Shown here: piece by piece, positions 45,920 to 54,833 of the stretch
How the letters are laid out: each line of letters opens with the position of its first letter
Position numbering within the stretch: position 1 is the stretch's first letter
Source: Watersipora subatra
Taxonomy: Eukaryota > Bryozoa > Gymnolaemata > Cheilostomatida > Watersiporidae
NCBI RefSeq assembly: GCF_963576615.1
Contig: NC_088717.1
Span: 28,685,213 to 28,749,212, forward strand
Direction of reading: 5' to 3'
Length of the DNA: 64,000 nucleotides
The notes under the pieces: model-generated
The model's input: only the letters and a program-made list of their open reading frames with translations
Database searches by the model: none
What the model was told of the DNA's origin: nothing
Program-made: the position numbers and the translations under genes

Positions 45920-48900
45920 GTAGATGTCAATGGATTTCAAACTATCTTCAAACTGGATACCGGAGCTGATGGAACGGTTGTCAGTCATGCAGAACCTTGG
46001 GTCAACCAGATGAAGTTATCTCCACCTGATACCATACTACATGGTCCTGGTGGAAAAGAGTTAGAGGTATTGGGAGTATTTGAGGCTAAAATGTCCTATA
46101 AAGGCCTAAAACATAGCGAGAAAGCTTATGTTATTAAAAACCAAAATACCTCGCTCTTGAGTAAAAATGCTTGTGTCGCATTAAATCTGGTAACTTGTCA
46201 TGTAAATGAAACTCTGAAACTCAATGACATTTGTTCAGAATTTCCCAAGTTGTTTAAGGGGTTAGGATTGCTCAAGGGATATACCTATAAGATTTCCTTA
46301 AGAGACAATATAACACCCACATGTATATATACACCATGGAAAATACCTCACCCACTTAGAGAGAAGGCTAAGCTACAGTTACAGGAGATGGTCACCTCTG
46401 GGGTGATATCACCAGTGACTGAAGCGACTGACTGGTGCAGTGGACTAGTCACCATCCCCAAAACTTCCGGAGCCGTACGCTTGTGTGTGGACCTGACTGG
46501 CTTAAACGCAGCAGTAAAAAGGGAGGTCCATCCTATGGCGACAGTGGAGGAGAGTTTGTCTAAATTGGGGAAGAGTTCTGTGTTCAGTAAACTCGATGCC
46601 AACAGCGGGTTTTGGCAGATCAATCTTGAAGAAGAATCTAGGAGACTAACTACATTTCTATCACTATTTGGACGTTATTGTTTTAACAGACTTCCCTTTG
46701 GAGTGTCTAGTGCTCCAGAGATCTTCCAAAGAGCTATGTCAAGACTATTAGAAGGTGTACCAAGAGTTGTTTGCCACATGGACAATATTCTGATCCATGG
46801 CAAAGATTTACAAACACATGATGAGAGACTCAGAGAGGTGTTTAGAATTCTCCAGGACTCTGGACTTACGCTCAATGCTCAGAAGTGCGAGTTCAGGAGA
46901 TCCTCTTTGATTTTTCTAGGTCATATTATTAGTCAGGAGGGAGTGAGACCTGATCCCACTAAGGTGGCAGCTATTCAGGATTTCCCCACTCCTACCAGTA
47001 AGACAGATCTGAGACGCATTAATGGTATGTTGAATCAGATGGCAAAGTTCATTCCAAATCTTGCTATTCTCAACGCTCCTATGAGAGAGCTGCTGAAAGA
47101 GAAGAGAGAGTGGATATGGGGACCAGCACAGGAGGATGCTTTTGCCAAAGTTAGAGATACTCTGACATCTGCTGAGACTATGGCACATTATGACCCGAAG
47201 TTAGTTACTATTGTCAGCACAGATGCTAGCAATATTGGTTTGGGAGCCACTCTGATGCAAGTTCAGCCAGATGGAAACAGACGACCAGTGATGTATGCTT
47301 CACGATCTCTCACTGAGACGGAGAAGAACTATGCTGCTATTGAGAAAGAAGCTTTGGGGACCGTTTGGGCATGCGAGAGGTTTGATCAGTTTGTCCGAGG
47401 GATGGCTTTCACTATAGAGACAGACCACAAGCCTCTAGTGCCATTGATGATGTCTAAGGAGTTAGACCAGGTGCCATCAAGAATCTTACGGATGAGGCTA
47501 AGAATAATGAGGTATGCGCCTAGGTTTCAATATGTGCAAGGGAAACTTCATTGCTTGGCAGATGCCTTATCCAGAGCGCCAGTAGAATCTCCAAGCACAA
47601 AGGATCACATGTTGATCGAGGCAGTTGAAGAATACGCACAGAGTGTTATTCCTTCAAATGTAGCTGTTGACAGACTGAAAGAGGCTCAACACAAAGACGA
47701 ATTATGTCTGGAAGTTATCCGATGTTGTCGAGAAGGGTGGCCAGTCTACAAGACAGATGCTTACTTAAGTGTTCAACCTTACTGGGAAGTGCAGCAGCAT
47801 CTTACAGTTATTGATGATCTACTCCTCTATGATGATCGTATTGTGGTTCCCTCGAGAGAGAGGTTGAGAATGCTTGACATTATTCACCAAGCCCACCAAG
47901 GAATAGTTAAATGCAGATTGAGAGCAAGACAGTCTGTGTGGTGGCCCAGGATTTCAACAGAAATTCAGGAGATGGTACAGAACTGTAGAGTCTGTAAAGT
48001 CAATTCAAAACCTCCTACGGAACCTCTTCTTCCTTCATCACTCCCCAAGAGAGCTTGGCAACGTCTTGGGGCGGATTTGTTGGAGTTTCAAAAGTGTCAC
48101 TATTTACTCTTAGTAGACTACTACAGCCGTTGGATTGAAGTCCGGAAACTTTGCTCATTACTTTCGAGAGACACCATTGAGGCAATGAAGTCTATCTTCT
48201 CAGTGCATGGAATTTGTGAGATGGTCATTTCAGACAATGGCCCTCAATTTGCCTCAGAGGAGTTCCTTAAATTTACAGAAGAATATGGATTTACTCACGT
48301 CACGAGTTCACCACGCTACCCAAAAGCTAATGGAGAGGCTGAACGAGCAGTTGGAACTGTGAAGGGACTTTGGAGATCAAACCCCAAAGACCCACATCTG
48401 AGCTTGCTTACTTATAGAGCCACACCTCTAGATAATGGCTATACCCCATCAGAGTTGCTGATGGGAAGGCAGATACAAACAAACCTTCCTGTTCTCCAGG
48501 CTAACTTGATGCCTCACAAGACTGATAGAAGTCACATTGTTGAGAGCGAGGGGGCCAGGAGACAGGCTACAAAGCTGAATCATGATAAGCACTTCAGGGC
48601 CAAGGAGCTACCAGAACTCAAACCGGATAAAATGGTTTATATTCGGGACAGTCAGAAAGATGGTATGGTAGTGAAGAAAGTAGCATCAAGGTCCTACCAG
48701 ATCCAAACAGATACTGGGATAGTCAGAAGAAACCGGAGTGCATTGGTAGACATGGAACAATCTGCAAATAATACAAAAGAGGAGGAACTACAGACTACAC
48801 CCAAACGTAGTCAGGATGTTTATTCTCCTGGCTCCACCAGAGGCGCAGAGGGCAGGGCGATACGAAAGAGCCCACAGGCCAGTCCAGGTGGATGTCGGGG

Positions 48901-49042
48901 GTCTGAGTCGACTGTCGCAGAGGGCAGGGCGATACGAGAGAGCCCACAGGCCAGGCACGTTGACTCAGACCACAGGTTTAGTAGACCGCAGAGGTCGAAG
49001 AGGGTACCAGGATATCTTACCCAGGATTATGAGCTTTACTAG
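45920..49042 (+). CDS. Gypsy-1 Pol polyprotein (protease, RT, RNase H, integrase)
   Basis: The open frame continues directly after the gag stop; the first ATG is at 46010, behind the protease motif KLDTGADG (about 45950). Counting from 46010, the reverse transcriptase spans roughly residues 130-310 with FSKLDANSGFWQI and LPFGVSSAP. RNase H lies about 375-510 with STDAS, IEKEAL and ETDHKPL. The integrase follows with an H-x3-H, C-x2-C zinc site (IHQAHQG, NCRVC) and the DDE triad in GADLLEF, ISDNGPQF and NGEAERA. The usual MDD at the RT active site reads HMDN: the second catalytic Asp is Asn at about residue 259 (46784-46786), which should abolish RT. The C-terminus has a short duplicated segment (EGRAIRKSPQA, EGRAIRESPQA). 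Confidence 0.92.
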   Translation, partial: VDVNGFQTIFKLDTGADGTVVSHAEPWVNQMKLSPPDTILHGPGGKELEVLGVFEAKMSYKGLKHSEKAYVIKNQNTSLLSKNACVALNLVTCHVNETLKLNDICSEFPKLFKGLGLLKGYTYKISLRDNITPTCIYTPWKIPHPLREKAKLQLQEMVTSGVISPVTEATDWCSGLVTIPKTSGAVRLCVDLTGLNAAVKREVHPMATVEESLSKLGKSSVFSKLDANSGFWQINLEEESRRLTTFLSLFGRYCFNRLPFGVSSAPEIFQRAMSRLLEGVPRVVCHMDNILIHGKDLQTHDERLREVFRILQDSGLTLNAQKCEFRRSSLIFLGHIISQEGVRPDPTKVAAIQDFPTPTSKTDLRRINGMLNQMAKFIPNLAILNAPMRELLKEKREWIWGPAQEDAFAKVRDTLTSAETMAHYDPKLVTIVSTDASNIGLGATLMQVQPDGNRRPVMYASRSLTETEKNYAAIEKEALGTVWACERFDQFVRGMAFTIETDHKPLVPLMMSKELDQVPSRILRMRLRIMRYAPRFQYVQGKLHCLADALSRAPVESPSTKDHMLIEAVEEYAQSVIPSNVAVDRLKEAQHKDELCLEVIRCCREGWPVYKTDAYLSVQPYWEVQQHLTVIDDLLLYDDRIVVPSRERLRMLDIIHQAHQGIVKCRLRARQSVWWPRISTEIQEMVQNCRVCKVNSKPPTEPLLPSSLPKRAWQRLGADLLEFQKCHYLLLVDYYSRWIEVRKLCSLLSRDTIEAMKSIFSVHGICEMVISDNGPQFASEEFLKFTEEYGFTHVTSSPRYPKANGEAERAVGTVKGLWRSNPKDPHLSLLTYRATPLDNGYTPSELLMGRQIQTNLPVLQANLMPHKTDRSHIVESEGARRQATKLNHDKHFRAKELPELKPDKMVYIRDSQKDGMVVKKVASRSYQIQTDTGIVRRNRSALVDMEQSANNTKEEELQTTPKRSQDVYSPGSTRGAEGRAIRKSPQASPGGCRGSESTVAEGRAIRESPQARHVDSDHRFSRPQRSKRVPGYLTQDYELY

Positions 49043-49219
49043 TCAAGAGAGATGTTAAACACCCTAAATGGACTCGGACAATACTAGTCATATAAACATT
49101 GCAATCGGACAATCACTTGTTAAACACTCCTTGTTTATTACCAAAGATATTTGAGTTACATATGTTTTCTTATTTGGTTATGTATGCTTTGTTTGCAAAC
49201 ATCCATCTGGAACGGGGGA

Positions 49220-49370
49220 TGTGGTATAATCTCAAAGATACTTTAATTGAGTTTACATAATTAATCATTAGTTCGAGGTTATCTGGGGTTCGTTTCCAGT
49301 AGCCATTAAAACCAGTTATACAAAAAGCATCTGCCTCATCTTAATCCTAATTCATCAGCGCAACAACACA
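49220..49370 (+). repeat. 3' LTR of Gypsy-1
   Basis: Same length as the 5' LTR and preceded by the polypurine tract. Confidence 0.93.
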
Positions 49371-49480
49371 ATAAGATGACTCCTTAGGACAGAATAAAAT
49401 AAATGTATGTAAAAAAAATATATGTATATATATGTACATGTATATATAAATAAAAAAATAGAACACAATATAATTAAAAA

Positions 49481-49734
49481 AAAAATCTTATTTTGAAACC
49501 ACTTATTAGTGTAAACACACCGTGTTCCCACGCCCCTTACGCACCTTCTGTGCGGTCTAAGTGGGAAAATATAATAATAATCTCATTAGTAAGATTTACT
49601 AGCTTAAGCCTATATGATGCTCAATTATATAAATTATGTAAGCCATGATAGCAAACTGTGAGAATCAATTAAATTAGAGATATTGAATATTCCCTGCTAC
49701 TACCAGCATTAACGGCAGCTCCTATCGGGTACCA
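49481..49734. other. No recognisable feature
   Basis: Unique AT-rich sequence between two retroelements. Confidence 0.4.
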
Positions 49735-49798
49735 GAGATTACGCCTACAAGTGATTTTGCCTACAGGAGATTACGCCTACAAGTGATTTTGCCTACAG
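49735..49798 (+). repeat. Two copies of a 32-bp direct repeat
   Basis: The unit starts GAGATTACGCCTACAAGTGA and ends TTGCCTACAG. A third copy is at 51869-51900, directly after the LINE, and a degenerate one follows at 51901. Either a target duplication or a pre-existing tandem repeat. Confidence 0.85.
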
Positions 49799-51868
49799 GC
49801 AGAATTTATCTGCCCAGACTCTATGGGAAATTTTTAAAAACACCACCTTGTCCGCCCTAAAAGAATTTGTCCCAACATTACTATCTAGACCCAGGGGAAA
49901 GCCATGGATGTCACGATCTCTTCTACGAAATATTAGAAAAAGAGATCGTGCTTACCAAGTTTACAAAAAATACCCAACACAGCAGAACTTTGAGTACCTT
50001 AAAGGAATGAAAATCGCCGTTAAAACGGAAGTGAGTAATTCAAAGACCGATTTTATAGAGTGTCACATCACCAATGAACTAAAAGTTGGCAACACCAAAC
50101 CGCTTTACAATATGATTAACAAATCTAGGGGAAAATCAAACAATATCAGCTGTCTAGAAAACACAGATCCAGAGGGAATTGCTAATTCTCTAGCAGACTT
50201 TTTTTCTTCTGTGTTCAATGAAACCACCTTTGCATGTCCAGACTTTTCTTTGAAATCACCGCCAGTTCAGCCGATGAGTAAAATTTGCATAGATATTGCG
50301 GGTGTAAAAAATCTAGTTACAAATCTCGATGTCAGAAAGGCAACTGGACCGGACAAAATATCATCTTATTGTCTTAAAGAGTTCAGTAAGAACGTTCCAA
50401 AATTTTTACCCGTTTTTGTTTCGGTGCTGAGGGCCAGTTTAGAGCAATCCTATGTGCCTCTCGACTGGAAACTGGCTGATATTGTCCCAATTTTTAAGAG
50501 TGGTAGGCGGGACCTACCGCAAAACTACAGGCCAATAAGTTTGACCTCAATAACCTCAAAGATAATTGAGCACATTATCTCTAGTTCTATGTGGCAGCAT
50601 TTAAGTAGTCTTAACCTTTTAAGTGACAATCAGCACGGCTTTCGCAAACATTTTAGCACTACCACCCAATTATTGGATGTTACACATTTTGCTTCTAAAG
50701 CACTGGCAGAACGCCGAGAGTATCACATAGTCTCGTTTGATTTTGCAAAGGCCTTCGACAAGGTGCCCCACCAACTTTTAATACACAAATTGAAGGCTTA
50801 CAGATTTGATACAGGTACCCTCAAATGGATAGAAGCGTGGCTCAGAAACAGAGCTTCTGTGGTTCAAGTGAATGGTTATACATCACATAATTTTAGTATT
50901 AAATCAGGAGTACCTCAGGGCTCAGTGCTGGGACCCCTATTGTTTATTCTTTACATCGATGACTTGCCACTCTGTGTGAAAGACGCTGACTGTCGACTGT
51001 ATGCCGATGATACTCTGCTGTGCATGGATTTGACAAACACCAGCCAGCTGGCTTTGCAGACTAACGTTACAGCATTACAGCATTGGGCCACACAGTGGGG
51101 CATGACATTTAATCCAGAAAAGTGTATCCACATGCAGGTGGGCAGGTCGACACCAGATTTTAAACTTTTTATGAACGGAATTTTTATACCACAGGCGAAT
51201 GGTCTGAAATATTTGGGGGTTTTCATACAAAGCGACATCAAGTGGCACGAGCATATTTTAAACATTACTAAGAAAAGTAATAAGGCACTCGGACTTATCC
51301 GACGCTGCCTTTTTAATGCAAGCATATCAACAAAAATTGTCGCCTATAACACAATTGTTCGACCATTACTCGAATATGCCTGTCAGGTATGGTCACCGCA
51401 CGCAAAAGGCTTAACTGACAAATTAGAAACAATTCAAAGACGGGGGGTTCGATGGATTTTCAGACTCGGGCCTATGGATAGTGTCACAGAGTGCATGCGT
51501 GTAAATAACATCCAAGAACTAAAAGATAGAAGAGAAGATTTGGATTTGAAATTTTTAAAAAGAATTGAGTTTGGTCTATATGAACTAGACCTCAATAACT
51601 ATATCTCTTTTAACCCATCCCACCAAACCCGTCATGGAGTAGTCCACCCACATTTTAGGATAGACCAATATAGGCACTCTTTTTATAATAGAATGGCACC
51701 GAATGTTGTGGGTCAGGGCGTTGATGACTCCCTCAGTTTTTAATACGATCTTAGTGTTGCAACAAATTAGGTTTTAGCGTTCTTATCAATCATTTTATCT
51801 CAAATTTTATGTTCATATAATGCCCTCGGGCGTATTGGACAGATTCGAATATATATATATATATACAG
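49799..51868 (+). mobile_element. 5'-truncated LINE with AT-rich tail (LINE-2)
   Basis: The insertion starts within the end of endonuclease-to-RT linker coding sequence and ends with a TA run. It is flanked by the 32-bp repeat, which is compatible with a long target-site duplication. Confidence 0.75.
49800..51743 (+). CDS. LINE reverse transcriptase (CR1/jockey-type), N-terminus missing
   Basis: The frame is open from the truncation point (49800) to TAA at 51741-51743, about 647 codons, with no natural ATG start. The RT domain is complete: DVRKATGPDKISSYCLKE, DWKLADIVPIFKSG, NYRPISLTS, DNQHGFRK, VSFDFAKAFDKVPH, SGVPQGSVLGPLLF and the catalytic LYADDTLL, followed by YLGVFIQSDIKWHEHI and LVRPLLEYACQVW-type thumb motifs. 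The endonuclease is absent. It lacks internal stops, so it is young, but it is immobile because it is truncated. Confidence 0.88.
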   Translation, partial: QNLSAQTLWEIFKNTTLSALKEFVPTLLSRPRGKPWMSRSLLRNIRKRDRAYQVYKKYPTQQNFEYLKGMKIAVKTEVSNSKTDFIECHITNELKVGNTKPLYNMINKSRGKSNNISCLENTDPEGIANSLADFFSSVFNETTFACPDFSLKSPPVQPMSKICIDIAGVKNLVTNLDVRKATGPDKISSYCLKEFSKNVPKFLPVFVSVLRASLEQSYVPLDWKLADIVPIFKSGRRDLPQNYRPISLTSITSKIIEHIISSSMWQHLSSLNLLSDNQHGFRKHFSTTTQLLDVTHFASKALAERREYHIVSFDFAKAFDKVPHQLLIHKLKAYRFDTGTLKWIEAWLRNRASVVQVNGYTSHNFSIKSGVPQGSVLGPLLFILYIDDLPLCVKDADCRLYADDTLLCMDLTNTSQLALQTNVTALQHWATQWGMTFNPEKCIHMQVGRSTPDFKLFMNGIFIPQANGLKYLGVFIQSDIKWHEHILNITKKSNKALGLIRRCLFNASISTKIVAYNTIVRPLLEYACQVWSPHAKGLTDKLETIQRRGVRWIFRLGPMDSVTECMRVNNIQELKDRREDLDLKFLKRIEFGLYELDLNNYISFNPSHQTRHGVVHPHFRIDQYRHSFYNRMAPNVVGQGVDDSLSF

Positions 51869-52599
51869 GAGATTACGCCTACAAGTGATTTTGCCTACAG
51901 GAGATTACGTCTACAAGCTGATAGACTATGCCTACGATCATTGAACTTAAAACCCCTGGAATGGCAATCACGTGACTTTTGCGTTGATAATAATACGTAA
52001 CGTGTGCGCCATATTGGAGAGCTAATCGAATGCTGTTTCCGTTTGTAAACAAACGGTGAAAAATGACAGAAATATACATGTTGAATAGTTATTTTCCAGC
52101 TGGGTGTTAAAGAAAGCTACTCCAACACAACGTTTAGAGTGACCTGACAGAAGAAAACCTATTTATAACATATGGAGTAGGATATATCAAATGATAAGTA
52201 GATGTATAATAGATTTTCGTGGACCATGTTACTCATACAAACTGTTGTATTACAAATGCATAAACCCAGCAAATGATATATTCAGGCAAATAACAACTGT
52301 TCCATTATATTAAAATTTATATTACATATGCACAAATGCATATGGAAAATCTTAGCACATGAAGTATTTCGATAAAAACAACACATAGGTATGCTGCCAA
52401 AACAGAAACTGTTTTCAAGATTTAAGTGATAATAGCTTATGAATGCATGATATGTATAATACAGTATCTGTAAAAGATGAAATGAACTACTGCAACAACT
52501 AAACGGAAATTAAAAACCGTTGTAATAGAGAATAATCAAAATAATGCAAACAAGGAAATGCAGGAATTAGTGTAATCAGATGATTAAACTTATACATAC

Positions 52600-53083
52600 A
52601 CGTTACAGAAACTGTGGGTTCCGTAAGGTGTTTCCCAAAGCATAACACATCACTAGACCTTACACTATTGATAAAATACACCACACAATGGAGTGGATCT
52701 GGCTTTGTATGAATACGAAAGTATTGATCTGCAACTAGCAGGATCCTGATGACATCGTCTGATGGAAGCACCAATCCTCCATTGTTTTGTAGCTTGAGTA
52801 GAGTATAGAGATGTCGGTACTGGATATTTGACTTAGTCGTAACCAGCGACTGACGGCCAATGTCACGACAGCACTTTAGTTAGCTTTTGCACAATGTAGC
52901 CAGCTATATAGACTATACTGTTACCTATAACAGAAATTTGACATCTGAAATCATTGAGTTCCACAAACTGATCAACTTCTGGAGTAGCCTGTATGATGAG
53001 AATCTCGTTTTGAGCAGTAACATTACCTGTCTTACTAGCATCTGATTCTGCACCACATTTGATGATAAGTTTGTGAAGGTAGC
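52600..53083 (-). pseudogene. P-like transposase, C-terminal remnant
   Basis: One frame reads LIIKCGAESDAS, then QFVELNDFRCQI and SIVYIAGYIVQKL, the hallmark (Y-I-A-G-Y-I-V-x-K-L) before the C-terminal C-x-x-C of THAP9/P transposases. After a one-base shift near 52862 it continues with CCRDIGRQSLVTTKSN and NNGGLVLPSDDVIRILLVAD. The frameshift and missing upstream part make it a pseudogene. Confidence 0.65.
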
Positions 53084-53333
53084 CTTAAACTGAGTAACAG
53101 TAGGATTATTATTCCAACTCCATAAACAAAAGCATCAATTATAACAATTACATAAAATCAACAAAAATGAATGTCTTATTCACATAAACATAGTACCCTT
53201 AATAAACAACAATACAACTAATAAAATAAATGAAAATAAAACAGCTCAAAATGCTACAATATCGCTATGTAAAATGAAAATGTTGCAATTTTCACTGGAA
53301 GTCATTCACACCCATCTTAGGCATAAAGCTTAA

Positions 53334-53412
53334 TGGTTGACTTGTAACTAAAATTCACATTACCGTTATTTGATATGAAAAGATTCACCATGTCTTACCC
53401 TGTTGTGATGTA
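53334..53412 (+). mobile_element. Kolobok-like left-end fragment
   Basis: TTAA (53330-53333) followed by TGGTTGACTTGTAAC and the family sequence ACCATGTCTTACCCTG. It is cut off where a hAT-like end begins. Confidence 0.7.
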
Positions 53413-53523
53413 GGCAGGGTTGTTAAAAATCGATGATTTTTTTTAAATCAAAAAGATCGATTTCTATTGTTTTATTTGATTTTTTTTATTTAAATCGATT
53501 TTTTAAATTTTTTTTGTTCCAAA
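53413..53523 (+). mobile_element. hAT-like end fragment
   Basis: It starts CAGGGTTGTTAAAAATCGAT, a common hAT-type end with AAATCGATTT repeats. No partner end was seen. Confidence 0.4.
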
Positions 53524-54000
53524 AAGATGTTTTGTGTTCTAAATTGAAAGTTATTGCTATCAATTTGGAATTTATGATTTGCAGGAGTATTATGTAGTTT
53601 TATTACAACAACTAGGAAATGAAAAAACATTTACACAGTTAACATTTGATAAAAAGGACAGCATAATTTATGCGTTGGACATTAAATCCCAGAAACGAAG
53701 ATGAAGAATCACAGAGAACAGATCACACAACTGCTAAGCTGCAGACATATTCATAGGCAATTGCTGTGGCAGCTGTCACTGTTTTGGGTGCTGTTTGAGG
53801 TTTCTAAATTTCTTTCAAATATGTATGGCTACTTTAAGTTGAGCAACCTTGCAGCACTGTGCTTGACAATATGGTTTTAAATTCAATCATTGAAAAGTAT
53901 CATTCAACATTGAAAAATATTACCTTTAAATGGCTTCAGTCGAACGTTTTAACCTGCTGTCAAAACATAGATCATTGAAATGTTCGTTGCAGATAAGTGC

Positions 54001-54685
54001 TCAAGGATCAGGCTTATTCACTCTTCTGCGGTTGCGATACCATTGCAAATAACGAGAGTTCTCAGTTGCTTTGTTTGGAAATCTAAAAATTAAAATGTAA
54101 CTGTAGTTAGTTAGCAACAGCAGTAATAACGATAGTATTATTACTCTTATCTCCTTACTGCTAGCTAGATCCAGGTACAACAATAAATAATATTATAAGC
54201 ACGACAAACACTTCCTTCAAATATAAATATTTAGAAATAACCTAATGGGTTGTAGTTCCAAAATATTAATATAAAAAAAAATCAAAATTTAAATAATAAA
54301 AAAACCTTCATTCTGAAGGAAGAACATTTCACTCACTAGCTTATAAATTTATCTAGTCACCGACAAAATACAGTCAAACTCGTACACTCAGTAGTGACAC
54401 TGATCGACTCTCACTCACCCAGTGACTAGTGTAGTAGAACTAACTAGTAGTAGCACAACTATTAGTATTCGTAGACTTGAGCAATAGTAATAGAACTAGT
54501 AGTAGAAGTGACTCACTTGTGAAATGTCATGCCTTTTCCTTTAAAAGTCCATTCTTGCGGTTTTTGCAGTTCATGGAATAGCAATAGCACTGTGCACCTA
54601 CACCCTTATCTCTCGTACATAAATTATTAGTAGCAATCTCAGTAGTCTGTTCCTTTGATCGAGCGGTGTATTCGTGACCTTCCAT
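54001..54685 (-). pseudogene. P-like transposase, THAP domain exons
   Basis: Exon 54517-54685 encodes CYCYSMNCKNRKNG and, after a one-base slip in a Lys-coding run near 54543, KGKGMTFHK. The donor GTGAGT follows. Exon 54001-54082 begins after a T-run and AG and reads FPNKATENSRYLQWYRNRR then VNKPDP and stop. Together this is the C-x-x-C, F-H-x-F-P, W pattern of a THAP zinc-finger DNA-binding domain. The stop and the frameshift show decay. Confidence 0.65.
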
Positions 54686-54833
54686 AGCTGTTAAATCTGA
54701 AATTAGATTTCTTTCTCACATTGAAAGCAATGAAATTAACTTGAACATTAACTGATAATGGCGTCGACCGGATTTCCGTACTCGCGAGTGACCTCTTGCC
54801 ATTCCAGGGGTTTTAAGTTCAATGCCTACGATC

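Larger units (their letters stand above)
44754..49370 (+). mobile_element. Ty3/Gypsy LTR retrotransposon, nearly intact (Gypsy-1)
   Basis: Two 151-bp LTRs (44754-44904, 49220-49370) differ at four positions. The 5-bp target duplication ATAAG is exact (44749-44753, 49371-49375). A primer-binding site TGGTGGCAGCG starts at 44905 and a polypurine tract GGAACGGGGGA sits at about 49209-49219. Gag and pol lie in one frame separated by a single stop. No envelope gene is present. The element sits in the 3' UTR of the LINE fragment. LTR similarity indicates a fairly recent insertion. Confidence 0.93.
41308..49480 (+). pseudogene. LINE (CR1/jockey-type) 3' fragment, split by two transposons
   Basis: The pieces are 41308-41460, 44144-44753 and about 49376-49480. 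Piece 1 encodes CRLFADDAILY, the reverse-transcriptase active site. Piece 2 continues with YLGLQLQADLKWNEHI and LVRPTLEYASQI. The frame runs on cleanly across the piggyBac insertion when one TTAA is counted. In piece 2 a TGA (44424-44426) replaces an expected Trp and an A-run near 44663 is one base short, so the copy was dead or has died. The 5' part is missing, as is usual for LINEs. Piece 3 is 3' UTR with an AT-rich tail. Confidence 0.75.
51940..54823 (-). mobile_element. P-like (THAP9-type) DNA transposon with decayed interior
   Basis: Perfect 28-bp inverted ends (51940-51967, 54796-54823) start ATTGAACTTAAAACCCCTGG. A 10-bp direct repeat GCCTACGATC flanks it (51930-51939, 54824-54833). 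The minus strand has a THAP domain near one end and a P-transposase-like C-terminus near the other; the catalytic middle is missing, and fragments of a Kolobok-like and a hAT-like element occupy that place. Confidence 0.72.
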
